64,000 nucleotides of DNA from Kluyvera sichuanensis (GCF_014218705.1 NZ_JABBJF010000009.1:1-64000); one strand, 5' to 3'; shown: positions 33,099 through 43,552, counted from the first letter of the stretch. The notes: generated from the sequence alone by a model not told the origin. Numbers and translations are program-made.

Positions 33099-34220
33099 AT
33101 GAAATACATAACAACCACCATCGCTGCATTATTTCTCCTGAGCGGATGCGATAATGCCCCCACCGCCTCACCGGAGCGTCCCGCTCAGGAAGTCGGTATT
33201 GTCACATTAAAAAGCCAACCCGTTTCCGTGGTCAGCGACCTGACCGGGCGCACCACCGCCGCGCTGAGCGCCGAGGTGCGTCCACAGGTCTCCGGTATCA
33301 TCCAGAAACGGCTTTTTAATGAAGGCGATAACGTCAAGGCGGGCCAACCGCTGTACCAGATTGACCCGGCCAGTTTCCGCGCCACCTATAACGAAGCCGC
33401 CGCCGCGCTGAAGCAGGCGCAGGCGCTGGTCGTCGCCGATTGTCAAAAGGCGCAGCGTTATGCGCTGTTAGTGAAAGATAACGGCGTATCGCGGCAGGAT
33501 GCCGACGATGCGCAGTCCACCTGTGCACAGGACAAAGCCAGCGTCGAGTCGAAAAAAGCCGCGTTAGACAGCGCGCGTATTAACCTCGACTGGACCACCG
33601 TCACCGCGCCCATCGCCGGGCGCATCGGCATCTCTTCCGTTACGCCGGGGGCATTGGTCACCGCCGAGCAGACCACTACGCTTGCCACCATTCGCGGCCT
33701 CGACACCATCTACGTTGACCTCACCCGCTCCAGCGTCGACCTGCTGCGTCTGCGCAAGCAATCGCTGGCGACCAACAGCGACACCCTTAGCGTGACGCTA
33801 ACCCTGGAAGACGGCAGCACCTACAGCGAAAAAGGCCGCCTGGCGCTCACCGAAGTGGCGGTGGATGAGTCCACCGGCTCGGTCACCCTGCGTGCCGTAT
33901 TCCCCAACCCGCACCAGCAGTTGCTTCCCGGCATGTTCGTCCGCGCCCGCATCGATGAAGGGGTGATGAGCGATGCGATTCTTGCCCCGCAGCAAGGTAT
34001 CACCCGCGACGTGAAGGGCAACGCCACCGCGTTAGTGGTGGATGCCAATAACAAGGTTGAGCAGCGCACGCTGGAAACCGACGGCACCTACGGCGACAAA
34101 TGGCTGGTACAAAGCGGCCTGAAAAACGGCGACCAGCTGATTGTGGAAGGCACCGATAAAGTGACGGTCGGGCAGACGGTCAAACCCGTCGCCGTGCAGC
34201 ATAACGGAGGCAAAGCCTGA
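33099..34220 (+). CDS. eefA: RND efflux periplasmic adaptor, EefA
   Basis: A 373-residue lipoprotein adaptor that links the inner-membrane pump EefB with the outer-membrane channel. The signal peptide ends in LLSGC (lipobox, Cys at about residue 18). Barrel-sandwich (lipoyl) and coiled-coil hairpin regions are seen (EVRPQVSGIIQKRLFNEGDNVKAGQPLYQIDP and ADDAQSTCAQDKASVESKKAALDSARINLDWT), followed by the TVTAPIAGRIG strand. It overlaps eefB by one base. AcrA-like family membership is firm; the Eef name rests on the R-A-B-C order and similarity. Confidence 0.85.
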   Translation: MKYITTTIAALFLLSGCDNAPTASPERPAQEVGIVTLKSQPVSVVSDLTGRTTAALSAEVRPQVSGIIQKRLFNEGDNVKAGQPLYQIDPASFRATYNEAAAALKQAQALVVADCQKAQRYALLVKDNGVSRQDADDAQSTCAQDKASVESKKAALDSARINLDWTTVTAPIAGRIGISSVTPGALVTAEQTTTLATIRGLDTIYVDLTRSSVDLLRLRKQSLATNSDTLSVTLTLEDGSTYSEKGRLALTEVAVDESTGSVTLRAVFPNPHQQLLPGMFVRARIDEGVMSDAILAPQQGITRDVKGNATALVVDANNKVEQRTLETDGTYGDKWLVQSGLKNGDQLIVEGTDKVTVGQTVKPVAVQHNGGKA

Positions 34221-37200
34221 TGTTCTCTCGCTTCTTCGTGCGTCGCCCGGTCTTCGCCTGGGTAATCGCCATTCTGATCATGCTCGCCGGGATGCTGGCA
34301 ATCCAGACGCTGCCGGTGGCGCAGTACCCGGACGTGGCGCCGCCAACCATCCAGATTTCCGCCTCCTACACCGGGGCCTCCGCCGACACGCTGGAAAACA
34401 GCGTCACCCAGGTGATTGAGCAGCAGCTTACCGGCCTCGATAACCTGCTCTACTTCTCCTCCACCAGCAGCTCCGACGGCACGGTGAGTATCAACGTTAC
34501 CTTCGAGCAGGGTACCGACCCGGATACCGCGCAGGTTCAGGTGCAGAACAAAGTGCAGCAGGCGGAATCCCGTCTGCCGAGCGAGGTTCAGCAGGCGGGC
34601 GTCACGGTGGTGAAATCACAGAGCAGCTTCCTGCTGATCATGGCGGTTTACGACACCACCGACAAAGCCACCAGCTCGGATATCGCCGACTGGCTGGTCA
34701 GCAATATGCAGGATCCGATGGCGCGTATTGAAGGCGTCGGCAGCCTGCAGGTGTTCGGCGCGGAATACGCCATGCGCATCTGGATGGACCCGGCAAAACT
34801 GGCCTCCTATTCGCTGATGCCGTCCGACGTGGAAACGGCAATTGAAGCGCAGAACGTGCAGGTTTCTGCCGGTAAAATCGGCGCGCTGCCGTCACCAGCC
34901 ACCCAGCAGCTTACCGCCACCGTGCGCGCGCAGTCGCGCCTGCAAACGGTCGAGCAGTTCAAAGATATTATTGTTAAAAGCCAATCCAACGGTTCGGTCG
35001 TGCGCATTGGCGACGTGGCACGCGTCGAGATGGGCAGCGAAGACTACACCGCTACCGCCAAACTCAACGGTCACCCGGCCGCCGGGGTGGCGGTGATGCT
35101 GGCGCCAGGCGCTAACGCGCTCGATACCGCTACCCGCGTGAAGGACAAAATCGCCGAGTTCCAGCGCAATATGCCGCAGGGTTACGACGTTGCCTTCCCG
35201 AAAGACAGCACCGAATTCATCAAGATCTCCGTCGAAGACGTGGTGAAAACGCTGTTTGAGGCCATCGCTCTGGTGGTCTGCGTGATGTACCTGTTCCTGC
35301 AAAACATCCGCGCGACGCTGATCCCCGCGCTCGCGGTGCCGGTGGTACTGCTCGGTACCTTCGGTGTGCTGGCGCTGTTTGGCTACTCCATCAACACCCT
35401 GACGCTGTTTGCGATGGTGCTGGCGATAGGCCTGTTGGTGGATGATGCCATCGTGGTAGTGGAAAACGTCGAGCGTATTATGCGCGACGAAGGGCTGCCC
35501 GCCCGTGAAGCCACCGAAAAATCGATGGGCGAGATCTCCGGCGCGCTGATTGCCATCGCGCTGGTACTGTCGGCGGTATTCCTGCCAATGGCCTTCTTCG
35601 GCGGCTCCACCGGGGTTATCTACCGTCAGTTCTCGGTCACCATTATCTCCGCCATGATGCTGTCGGTGGTGGTCGCCCTGACCCTGACACCGGCGCTGTG
35701 CGGCTCTATTCTTCGCCACACGCCGCCGCATAAAAAGGGCTTCTTCGGCAAATTTAACCGCTTCTACAGCGCCACTGAACACGGCTACAAACACCGCGTC
35801 ATGAACGTCCTGCGCCGCTCCGGCACGGTGATGGTGGTTTATCTCGCCATCTGCGGCGGCATGGCGCTGGCGATGTGGAAACTGCCGGGCAGCTTCCTGC
35901 CGGTAGAAGATCAGGGTGATGTGATGGTGCAGTACACCCTGCCCGCAGGCGCCACGGCTTCCCGTACCGCCGAAGTGCGCCAGCAGGTGATCGACTGGTT
36001 CCTGACCAAAGAGAAAGCCAACACCAACGTCATTTTCACCGTCGATGGTTTCAGCTTTAGCGGCAGCGGGCAGAACGCCGGGATGGCCTTCGTAGCGCTG
36101 AAAAACTGGTCGCTGCGTCCGGGCGAAGAGAACAGCGCACAGGCCATTGCGCTGCGTGCCACCAAAGCGCTCAGCAGCATTCGCGATGCCACGCTGTTCG
36201 CCATGACCCCACCTGCCGTTGACGGCCTGGGGCAGAGCAACGGCTTCACCTTTGAGCTGATGGCCAACGGCGCAACCGACCGCGATACGCTGCTAAAAAT
36301 GCGCAATCAGCTGATTCAGGCCGCCAACCAGGACCCATCGCTGCACGCCGTACGCGCCAACGATTTGCCACAGATGCCGCAGCTTCAGGTGGATATCGAC
36401 AACAACAAAGCCGTCTCGCTGGGCCTGTCGCTCAGCGACGTGACCTCGACGCTTTCCAGCGCCTGGGGTGGCACCTACGTAAACGACTTTATCGACCGTG
36501 GGCGCGTGAAAAAGGTCTATATCCAGGGCGATAGCGACGCCCGCGGCGTGCCGTCGGATCTCGGCAAATGGTTCGTGCGCGGCAGCGATGACAGCATGAC
36601 CCCATTCTCCGCCTTCGCCACCACCCGCTGGGAGTACGGCCCGGAAAGTCTGGTGCGCTACAACGGCTCCGCGGCCTATGAAATTCAGGGTGAGAACGCC
36701 GACGGTTTTAGCTCCGGCGTTGCCATGGCGAAGATGGAAGCGCTGGCGAACAGCCTGCCTGCTGGCACCACCTGGGCATGGAGCGGCCTGTCGCTGCAGG
36801 AAAAACTGGCGAGCGGTCAGGCGATGAGCCTGTACGCCATCTCGATTCTGGTGGTGTTCCTCTGTCTGGCGGCACTCTATGAGAGCTGGTCGGTGCCGTT
36901 CTCGGTCATCATGGTTATCCCGTTGGGCCTGCTCGGCGCGGCGCTGGCGGCGTGGATGCGCGGGCTCAGCAACGACGTTTACTTCCAGGTGGCGCTGCTG
37001 ACCACCATCGGGCTGTCGTCGAAAAACGCCATTCTGATCGTCGAATTCGCCGAGGCCTCCGTGGCCCAGGGCTACTCGCTGACCCGCGCGGCCATGCGGG
37101 CGGCACAAACCCGTCTGCGCCCAATCATCATGACCTCGCTGGCGTTTATCGCCGGGGTGATGCCGCTGGCGGTCGCCACCGGGGCGGGCGCTAACAGCCG

Positions 37201-37327
37201 CGTCGCCATCGGTACCGGGATTATCGGCGGTACGCTGACGGCTACCCTGCTGGCGATTTTCTTTGTTCCTCTGTTCTTTGTGCTGGTGAAACGTCTGTTT
37301 GCCGGCAAACGCGGTCGTCAGGAGTAA
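34220..37327 (+). CDS. eefB: RND efflux transporter, EefB
   Basis: A 1035-residue proton-driven RND pump (HAE1 family), AcrB-like, that captures drugs from the periplasm and membrane. TM4 shows the proton-relay acid pair in GLLVDDAIVVVENVERIM; the start MFSRFFVRRPVFAWVIAI and 12 membrane helices fit the family. The length and domain order are normal for HAE1 pumps. It is translationally coupled with eefA (TGATG). Confidence 0.92.
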   Translation: MFSRFFVRRPVFAWVIAILIMLAGMLAIQTLPVAQYPDVAPPTIQISASYTGASADTLENSVTQVIEQQLTGLDNLLYFSSTSSSDGTVSINVTFEQGTDPDTAQVQVQNKVQQAESRLPSEVQQAGVTVVKSQSSFLLIMAVYDTTDKATSSDIADWLVSNMQDPMARIEGVGSLQVFGAEYAMRIWMDPAKLASYSLMPSDVETAIEAQNVQVSAGKIGALPSPATQQLTATVRAQSRLQTVEQFKDIIVKSQSNGSVVRIGDVARVEMGSEDYTATAKLNGHPAAGVAVMLAPGANALDTATRVKDKIAEFQRNMPQGYDVAFPKDSTEFIKISVEDVVKTLFEAIALVVCVMYLFLQNIRATLIPALAVPVVLLGTFGVLALFGYSINTLTLFAMVLAIGLLVDDAIVVVENVERIMRDEGLPAREATEKSMGEISGALIAIALVLSAVFLPMAFFGGSTGVIYRQFSVTIISAMMLSVVVALTLTPALCGSILRHTPPHKKGFFGKFNRFYSATEHGYKHRVMNVLRRSGTVMVVYLAICGGMALAMWKLPGSFLPVEDQGDVMVQYTLPAGATASRTAEVRQQVIDWFLTKEKANTNVIFTVDGFSFSGSGQNAGMAFVALKNWSLRPGEENSAQAIALRATKALSSIRDATLFAMTPPAVDGLGQSNGFTFELMANGATDRDTLLKMRNQLIQAANQDPSLHAVRANDLPQMPQLQVDIDNNKAVSLGLSLSDVTSTLSSAWGGTYVNDFIDRGRVKKVYIQGDSDARGVPSDLGKWFVRGSDDSMTPFSAFATTRWEYGPESLVRYNGSAAYEIQGENADGFSSGVAMAKMEALANSLPAGTTWAWSGLSLQEKLASGQAMSLYAISILVVFLCLAALYESWSVPFSVIMVIPLGLLGAALAAWMRGLSNDVYFQVALLTTIGLSSKNAILIVEFAEASVAQGYSLTRAAMRAAQTRLRPIIMTSLAFIAGVMPLAVATGAGANSRVAIGTGIIGGTLTATLLAIFFVPLFFVLVKRLFAGKRGRQE

Positions 37328-37330
37328 GCT

Positions 37331-38695
37331 ATGTTTCGTTTGTCTTTGTTATTTATTGCGTTCCTGAGCGTCGGCTGCGTGTCGATGGACCCTAACTACC
37401 AGCGCCCGGACGCCCCCATCCCGGCGAGCCTGCCGGGCAACCACGGCGAAGCCACCGCGGTTGTCGGTAACTGGCAGCAGGTGGTGAACGATGTGCGTCT
37501 GCAAAAGCTGGTGAGCCAGGCACTCAGCAGCAACCGCGATGTGCAAAAAGCCATTGCCGATATTGACGCCGCTCGCGCGCAATACGGCGAAACCCGTGCG
37601 TCGCTGATGCCAACCGCCAACGCTGAACTCAGCAACACCCGCAGCCGCACGCTGGCGAGCGGGGTGAGCACGACTGCGCAGGCCGACGGCGCTGTATCCA
37701 GCTTCGAGCTGGATCTGTTTGGTCGTAACCAGAGCCTGTCCCGCGCGGCGCGCGAAACCTGGCTTGCTAGCGAGTACACCGCGCAGAACACTCGCCTGAC
37801 GATGATTGCCGAACTGACCAGCGCGTGGGTAACGCTGGCAGCGGACAACAGCAATCTGGCGCTGGCGCAGCAGACCATGGCGAGCGCCGCGGATTCGCTG
37901 AAAATCGTCCAGCGCCAGCAGCAGGTTGGCACCGCAGCGGCCACCGACGTCAGCGAAGCAATGAGCGTCTATCAGCAGGCTCGCGCCAGCGTCGCCAGCT
38001 ATCAGACGCTGGTGATGCAGGATAAAAACGCCATTAACCTGCTGGCAGGCACCACCGTGCCGGATTCCCTGCTCCCCGGTACGCTGGAGAGCCTGGCCGC
38101 CAACACCATCTCGCTGGTCCCGGCAGGCGTCTCGTCGTCCGTGCTGCTAACGCGCCCGGATATTCAGGAAGCGGAGCACAATCTGAAGAGCGCCAACGCC
38201 AATATCGGCGCGGCGCGCGCCAACTTCTTCCCGACCATTTCGCTTACCGCCAGCGCCGGGGTGGGCAGCGATGCGCTATCTTCACTGTTTAGCCACGGTA
38301 TGAGCATCTGGTCGTTTGCACCTTCCATTTCACTGCCGCTGTTTACCGGCGGCAGCAATCTGGCGCAGTTGCGCTACGCCGAAGCGGAGAAGAAGGGGCT
38401 GATTGCCACCTACGAAAAGACGATTCAGAGCGCGTTTAAAGACGTGGCGGATGCGCTGGCGCGCCGCCAGACGCTGAGCGAGCAGTTGGACGCTCAGCGC
38501 CAGTACGTGGCGGCGGAACAGCAGACGCTGGACGTGGCGATGAAGCGCTATCAGGCGGGGGTTGGGGATTACCTGACCGCGCTGACGGCGCAGCGTACGT
38601 TATGGTCGGCGCAACAGACGCTGATTGCGTTGCAGGAGACGGATCTGGCGAACCGGATCACGCTGTGGCAGTCGCTGGGGGGCGGAGCGAGTTGA
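37331..38695 (+). CDS. eefC: RND outer-membrane channel lipoprotein, EefC
   Basis: A 454-residue outer-membrane factor of the OprM/NodT type. The signal peptide ends in a lipobox (FLSVGC), and two related internal coiled repeats appear (RARAQ... and the later LTASAGVGSDALS region), as expected for the TolC/OprM trimer channel. It begins 4 bp after eefB, so EefABC form one operon. Characteristic segments are FELDLFGRNQSLSRAAR and FFPTISLTAS. Confidence 0.9.
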   Translation: MFRLSLLFIAFLSVGCVSMDPNYQRPDAPIPASLPGNHGEATAVVGNWQQVVNDVRLQKLVSQALSSNRDVQKAIADIDAARAQYGETRASLMPTANAELSNTRSRTLASGVSTTAQADGAVSSFELDLFGRNQSLSRAARETWLASEYTAQNTRLTMIAELTSAWVTLAADNSNLALAQQTMASAADSLKIVQRQQQVGTAAATDVSEAMSVYQQARASVASYQTLVMQDKNAINLLAGTTVPDSLLPGTLESLAANTISLVPAGVSSSVLLTRPDIQEAEHNLKSANANIGAARANFFPTISLTASAGVGSDALSSLFSHGMSIWSFAPSISLPLFTGGSNLAQLRYAEAEKKGLIATYEKTIQSAFKDVADALARRQTLSEQLDAQRQYVAAEQQTLDVAMKRYQAGVGDYLTALTAQRTLWSAQQTLIALQETDLANRITLWQSLGGGAS

Positions 38696-38713
38696 TGTGT
38701 TGGTGCGGGGTTT

Positions 38714-38797
38714 CCCCTCACCCTAACCCTCTCCCCGCAGGGGCGAGGGGATCTTTTTCTCCCTCTCCCTTCCAGGGAGAGGGCCGGGGTGAGGGTG
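38714..38797. repeat. CCCTCACCC-type inverted repeat
   Basis: CCCTCACCCTAACCCTC is followed about 45 bases later by its complement-like GAGGGCCGGGGTGAGGG, with an inner hairpin. The same repeat family occurs several times at 47503-47748. It lies between eefC and the Bcr gene and probably ends or processes the eef transcript. Confidence 0.65.
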
Positions 38798-38847
38798 CAA
38801 CGAGCACCATCCCCCACATTGATTATGAAAAATAAAAAGGAGCTTTC

Positions 38848-40011
38848 ATGCCGCGTATTTCCCCTTCCTGGGTCGTGGTGCTGGGCCTGCTTTGTGCCAT
38901 CGGCCCACTGTGTACCGACTTTTACCTGCCGGCATTGCCGGAAATCACCGATCAACTGAGTGCCACCGGCACCCAGACCCAACTGTCCCTCACCGCCGCA
39001 CTCATCGGCCTCGGTCTCGGGCAGCTGTTTTTCGGCCCGCTCAGCGACCGCATCGGCCGCCGCAAACCGCTGGCTATCTCTCTGCTGCTGTTTATCTTCT
39101 CATCAGCAATGTGCGCCATCACCCACGATATCCATATGCTGATCGTCTGGCGCTTCGTGCAAGGCTTCGCGGGTGCAGGCGGATCCGTGCTGTCACGATC
39201 CATCGCCCGTGACCGTTACCAGGGCACGCAACTGACGCAGTTTTTCGCTCTGCTGATGACCGTCAACGGCATCGCCCCAGTGCTTTCACCGGTGCTGGGC
39301 GGCTATATCATCACCGCCTTCGACTGGCGCATTCTATTCTGGACGATGGCGGGGATCGGCGCGGTACTGCTGCTCCTGAGCCTTGTCGTGCTGCATGAAA
39401 CGCTACCGCCAAAAAGCGCGAATACCACGCAGCAGGCTAAAGGCACACCGGTGCTGAAGAACCGCCGCTTTATGCGCTACTGCCTGATTCAGGCCTTTAT
39501 GATGGCTGGGCTGTTCTCCTACATCGGTTCGTCGTCGTTTGTCATTCAAAGCGAATACGGCATGAGCGCCATGCAGTTCAGCCTGCTGTTTGGCCTGAAC
39601 GGTATCGGGCTGATTATCGCCGCGCTGATTTTCTCCCGCCTGGCCCGCCGCATCCCTGCAGAAACCCTGCTGCGCCGCGGCCTGCTGCTGGCGGTATTCT
39701 GCGCGCTGGTGACTCTGTTGCTCGCCTGGCAGCAGCACACCGTGCTGGCGCTGGTCGGCCTGTTCTTTACCGTGTCGTTTATGAGCGGCATCAGTACCGT
39801 CTCCGGGGCCGAAGCGATGAACGCGGTGGAGAGCGCGCAGTCAGGCACCGCCTCCGCGCTGATGGGTACGCTGATGTTCGTCTGCGGCGGCATCGCCGCA
39901 CCGCTTGCGGGCCTTGGCGGCGAAACGATGCTTAAGATGAGTCTCGCCATGGCCATTTCCTACGGTCTGGCGCTGTTCTTCGGCCTGCTGAAGCCTCGCG
40001 TAGCGCAATAA
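38848..40011 (+). CDS. Bcr/CflA-family drug exporter (MFS, DHA1)
   Basis: A 387-residue 12-helix MFS exporter of the Bcr/CflA family, relatives of which export bicyclomycin, sulphonamides or chloramphenicol. It shows the entry PLCTDFYLPALPEITDQL, motif A GPLSDRIGRRKPLAIS, and the motif C-like GGSVLSRSIARDRYQG. Start ATG at 38848 follows AAAAAGGAG. It stands right after eefABC, but a separate repeat intervenes, so operon membership is unclear. The true substrate cannot be told. Confidence 0.87.
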   Translation: MPRISPSWVVVLGLLCAIGPLCTDFYLPALPEITDQLSATGTQTQLSLTAALIGLGLGQLFFGPLSDRIGRRKPLAISLLLFIFSSAMCAITHDIHMLIVWRFVQGFAGAGGSVLSRSIARDRYQGTQLTQFFALLMTVNGIAPVLSPVLGGYIITAFDWRILFWTMAGIGAVLLLLSLVVLHETLPPKSANTTQQAKGTPVLKNRRFMRYCLIQAFMMAGLFSYIGSSSFVIQSEYGMSAMQFSLLFGLNGIGLIIAALIFSRLARRIPAETLLRRGLLLAVFCALVTLLLAWQQHTVLALVGLFFTVSFMSGISTVSGAEAMNAVESAQSGTASALMGTLMFVCGGIAAPLAGLGGETMLKMSLAMAISYGLALFFGLLKPRVAQ

Positions 40012-40099
40012 TCCCTTTCGCGGTAATAAAATATTCCAATACTATTGCCGCGAACTTCCTGCTCTCATCGAAATCACCGCGTATCCTCAACGTGCTAAT

Positions 40100-40142
40100 C
40101 GTGATACCCTTCACATGATTGGAATAATTAATTCCTTATACT
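40100..40142 (+). promoter_or_regulatory. CRP-dependent murQ promoter with a putative operator
   Basis: A CRP site CGTGATACCCTTCACA (40100-40115) lies above a -10 TATACT (40137-40142). If transcription starts about 7 bases after the -10, the CRP centre is at about -41.5, the class II position. Between them GGAATAATTAATTCC (40121-40135) forms an inverted repeat that may bind a repressor such as MurR. murR is not adjacent here. Confidence 0.7.
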
Positions 40143-40172
40143 GCCTGCCACTGAGAATGATGAGGTTTCCTG

Positions 40173-41072
40173 ATGAGTATCGACCTGAGCAAACTGCTGA
40201 CCGAACGCCGCAACGCCAACAGCGCTAACATTGACACCCTCTCCACCGAAGCGATGTTGACGGTGATTAACAACGAAGATCAGCTGGTTGCCCATGCGAT
40301 CACCCCCTACATTCCGCAAATTGCTCAACTTGTTGATAGCGTAGCCGACGCGTTCCGCCGCGGCGGCCGCCTGATTTATATCGGCGCAGGCACCTCCGGG
40401 CGTTTAGGCATTCTCGACGCCAGCGAATGCCCGCCCACCTTCGGCACTCGTCCAGAGCAGGTCGTCGGCCTGATTGCCGGTGGCCATACCGCTATCCTGA
40501 AAGCCGTCGAAAACGTGGAAGATAACGCGGCGCGCGGCGCAGAAGATTTACAGGCGCTGGGCTTTAACGAACGCGATGTGCTGGTCGGCATTGCCGCCAG
40601 CGGCCGCACCCCGTACGTGCTCGGCGCAATGGAATATGCCCACCAGCAGAACGCACTGGTCGCCATCGTCAGCTGCAACCCGCATGGCGAAATGGCGCAG
40701 CGCGCGGACATCGCCATCACCCCGGTCGTTGGCCCGGAAGTGGTGACCGGGTCTACTCGTCTGAAGGCCGGGACCGCGCAAAAGCTGGTGCTGAATATGA
40801 TTACCACCGGTGCGATGATCCGCAGCGGCAAGGTCTACAGCAACCTGATGGTGGATGTGGAAGCGACAAACGCCAAGCTTATCGAGCGTCAGATCTCCAT
40901 CGTGATGGAGGCCACCGAATGCGACCGCACCACCGCGCAGGCGGCGCTGGACGCCTGCGGCCGCCACTGTAAAACCGCCATCGTCATGGTGCTGGCAAAC
41001 CTGAGCGCCGACGAGGCAAAACAGCTGCTGGCGGACAACAACGGCTTTATCCGTAAAGCGTTAAAAAACTAA
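40173..41072 (+). CDS. murQ: N-acetylmuramic acid 6-phosphate etherase
   Basis: A 299-residue etherase that splits MurNAc-6-P into GlcNAc-6-P and D-lactate in cell-wall recycling. It has the SIS-domain signature RLIYIGAGTSGRLGILDASE around residues 66-85 and the later VGIAASGRTPYVLGAM segment. Length matches E. coli MurQ (298). It is followed by murP 24 bp downstream, forming the uptake and cleavage pair. Confidence 0.95.
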   Translation: MSIDLSKLLTERRNANSANIDTLSTEAMLTVINNEDQLVAHAITPYIPQIAQLVDSVADAFRRGGRLIYIGAGTSGRLGILDASECPPTFGTRPEQVVGLIAGGHTAILKAVENVEDNAARGAEDLQALGFNERDVLVGIAASGRTPYVLGAMEYAHQQNALVAIVSCNPHGEMAQRADIAITPVVGPEVVTGSTRLKAGTAQKLVLNMITTGAMIRSGKVYSNLMVDVEATNAKLIERQISIVMEATECDRTTAQAALDACGRHCKTAIVMVLANLSADEAKQLLADNNGFIRKALKN

Positions 41073-41096
41073 TTCGACTGACTGGGATACCGTGGA

Positions 41097-42548
41097 ATGG
41101 CCAAAATAAATAAAGCGATGATAGCCCGCCTCCTCGACCTGGTTGGCGGCGCACCGAACGTCGTGCAGGCCGGTAACTGCATGACCCGCCTGCGCTTAAC
41201 CCTGCGCAGCGATGTGCACGCCGACGTAGCGGCCATCCGCCAGGTGGAAGGCGTGCTGGGCGTGGTGGTCAGCGAGGAGCAGTTCCAGATAATCCTCGGC
41301 CCGGGCAAAGCACAGACCGCGGCAGAGATGATGAACGAGCTGTTGGAAAATGAACCCGTTACTCGCGATGAGCCAGCCAGCGGTGGGTCACTGGCCGATA
41401 TTGCCAGCGCCAAAAAGCAGGAGCTGAAGAGCAAACAGACCGGCGGCGTGCAGAAGTTTCTGGCGAAGTTTGCCACCATCTTTACTCCGCTCATTCCGGG
41501 CTTTATCGCCGTCGGGCTGCTGCTGGGCTTTGCCACGCTCGCCGAGCAACTCTTTGTGCTGGAGAACGCGCACCCCAACGCCACGCTGGTTGGCATCATC
41601 AGCTACATGAAAATCTTCAGCAAAGGGATGTTTACCTTCCTGAGTATTTTGATTGGCTATAACGCGCAGAAAGCCTTTGGCGGCTCCGGCGTCAACGGCG
41701 CCATCATCGCCGCGCTGTTTATCCTCGGCTATGACCCGAAAGCCACCGTCGGCTTCTACTCCGGCATCACCGACTTCTTCGGCCACGGTATCGACCCACG
41801 CGGCAATATTATCGGCGTACTGATCGCCGCGATTATTGGCGCCTGGGTGGAAAAACAGGTCCGCCGCATCATGCCGGCTAACCTGGATATGATCCTCACC
41901 TCGGCGGTGACGCTGCTGATTATGGGCGCGGTCACCTTCGTGGTGATTATGCCTATCGGCGGCTACCTGTTTACCGGGATGTCCTGGCTGTTCCTGCACC
42001 TCAACGGTAACCCGTTCGGCTCCGCGGTGCTGGCCGGTCTGTTCCTGCTGGCGGTGATGTTCGGCGTACATCAGGGTTTTGTGCCGGTCTATTTTGCGCT
42101 GATGGAAGCCCAGGGCTTTAACTCGCTGTTCACCATTCTGGCGATGGCCGGTGCGGGCCAGGTTGGCGCGGCGCTGGCGCTCTACGTCCGTGCAAAGCAG
42201 GATTCATTGCTGCGTACGCAGATTAAAGGGGCGATCATTCCCGGCCTGCTCGGCGTGGGCGAACCGCTGATTTACGGCGTTACGCTGCCGCGCATGAAGC
42301 CGTTTGTCACCGCCTGTCTCGGCGGCGCCTGCGGGGGCTTCTTTATCGGCCTGGTGGCCTGGCTGGGGCTGCCAGTCGGCCTCAACACCGTCTTTGGCCC
42401 CTCCGGCCTGGTGGCGCTGCCGCTGATGACTTCCCATAGCGGCATCTACGCTGGGATGGCGGTCTACGCCGCGGGCCTGCTGGTGGCCTACTTCTTCGGC
42501 TTCCTGCTCACCTGGCTGTTCGGCAGTAAAAACGTCGATCTCAGCTAA
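41097..42548 (+). CDS. murP: PTS EIIBC component for N-acetylmuramic acid
   Basis: A 483-residue PTS permease. The N-terminal IIB domain holds the phospho-acceptor Cys in [16 protein letters not shown]; the rest is the membrane IIC domain with [15 protein letters not shown]. There is no IIA domain, so it must use the glucose IIA (Crr) like E. coli MurP. It imports and phosphorylates MurNAc for MurQ. GTG/ATG choice: ATG at 41097 with GGAATGG context. Confidence 0.94.
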   Translation: MAKINKAMIARLLDLVGGAPNVVQAGNCMTRLRLTLRSDVHADVAAIRQVEGVLGVVVSEEQFQIILGPGKAQTAAEMMNELLENEPVTRDEPASGGSLADIASAKKQELKSKQTGGVQKFLAKFATIFTPLIPGFIAVGLLLGFATLAEQLFVLENAHPNATLVGIISYMKIFSKGMFTFLSILIGYNAQKAFGGSGVNGAIIAALFILGYDPKATVGFYSGITDFFGHGIDPRGNIIGVLIAAIIGAWVEKQVRRIMPANLDMILTSAVTLLIMGAVTFVVIMPIGGYLFTGMSWLFLHLNGNPFGSAVLAGLFLLAVMFGVHQGFVPVYFALMEAQGFNSLFTILAMAGAGQVGAALALYVRAKQDSLLRTQIKGAIIPGLLGVGEPLIYGVTLPRMKPFVTACLGGACGGFFIGLVAWLGLPVGLNTVFGPSGLVALPLMTSHSGIYAGMAVYAAGLLVAYFFGFLLTWLFGSKNVDLS

Positions 42549-42553
42549 CCCTT

Positions 42554-42580
42554 TTGCCCCCGGCGCACCGCTGGGGGCAA
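42554..42580 (+). terminator. Hairpin after murP
   Basis: TTGCCCCC and GGGGGCAA form a stem with an 11-base loop just after the murP stop. There is no clear T-run, so it may act as an mRNA 3'-end barrier. Confidence 0.55.
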
Positions 42581-42639
42581 GCCTCTGCCCATGCTATGAT
42601 GCCCGCCAGAATAAAATCATATGACAGGGTTGAGGAAAA

Positions 42640-43542
42640 ATGGGTGCCACCAGAAAAGGGATGCTGAACGTCTTAGTTGCAGCGATATTGTGGGGAAGTT
42701 CAGGCGTTTGTGCGCAGTACATCATGGAGCACAGTCAGATGCCGTCGCCGTTTCTGACGATGATCCGCCTGCTCTCCGGTGGCTTTATCCTGCTGACGTT
42801 CTCTTTCCTGCACGGCGATGGCATTTTCCGCATCCTGAAAGAGCGTAAAGACATTCTCAGCCTGCTGCTCTTCTCCCTGGTCGGCGCAATGACCGTTCAG
42901 CTCACCTTCCTGCTGGCGATTGAAAAATCCAACGCCGCCACGGCGACCATTTTGCAGTTCCTGTCGCCAACCATTATCGTCGCCTGGTTCGCCATTGTGC
43001 GCAAAGCGCGCCCAGGGCGCTTTGTCTTTGCCGCCATTGCGACCTCGCTTATCGGTACGTTTTTGCTGGTCACCCACGGCGACCCAACGTCGCTATCGAT
43101 TTCCGGCGCGGCGCTGTTCTGGGGGATCGCCTCGGCCTTCGCCGCCGCGTTCTACACCACCTATCCTTCCACGCTGATCGCCCGCTACGGCACACTGCCG
43201 ATCGTCGGCTGGAGCATGCTGCTCGGCGGCGCGATGCTGCTGCCGTTCTACGCGGGAGATGGTGCAAACGTGGTGATTACCGGCAACCTGCTGCTGGCTT
43301 TCTTCTACCTGGTGGTGATTGGCACCTCCCTCACCTTCAGCCTGTACCTTAAAGGCGCACAGATGATCGGCGGCCCGAAAGCCAGCATCCTCAGCTGCGC
43401 CGAGCCGCTCAGCAGCGCGTTACTGTCGCTGCTGCTGTTAGGTATCAGTTTCACCCTGCCAGACTGGCTAGGCACGCTACTGATCCTCTCCTCGGTGGTG
43501 CTGATTTCCCTGGACTCACGCCGCAGAACGAAAACGGCGTAG
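42640..43542 (+). CDS. yicL: EamA-family inner-membrane transporter YicL
   Basis: A 300-residue transporter with ten predicted membrane helices in two EamA halves (the drug/metabolite transporter superfamily). It closely follows E. coli Yic[22 protein letters not shown] at the start and [22 protein letters not shown] near the end. Substrate unknown. It lies 91 bp after murP and before a convergent Rpn gene. Confidence 0.88.
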   Translation: MGATRKGMLNVLVAAILWGSSGVCAQYIMEHSQMPSPFLTMIRLLSGGFILLTFSFLHGDGIFRILKERKDILSLLLFSLVGAMTVQLTFLLAIEKSNAATATILQFLSPTIIVAWFAIVRKARPGRFVFAAIATSLIGTFLLVTHGDPTSLSISGAALFWGIASAFAAAFYTTYPSTLIARYGTLPIVGWSMLLGGAMLLPFYAGDGANVVITGNLLLAFFYLVVIGTSLTFSLYLKGAQMIGGPKASILSCAEPLSSALLSLLLLGISFTLPDWLGTLLILSSVVLISLDSRRRTKTA

Positions 43543-43552
43543 CAGTGTGCTG

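Noticed and set aside
34892-35794. Long opposite-strand open frame of 300 codons inside eefB
   Set aside because: It is antisense to a well-recognised RND pump, rich in His/Gln/Arg as expected from high-GC shadow frames, and has no family match.
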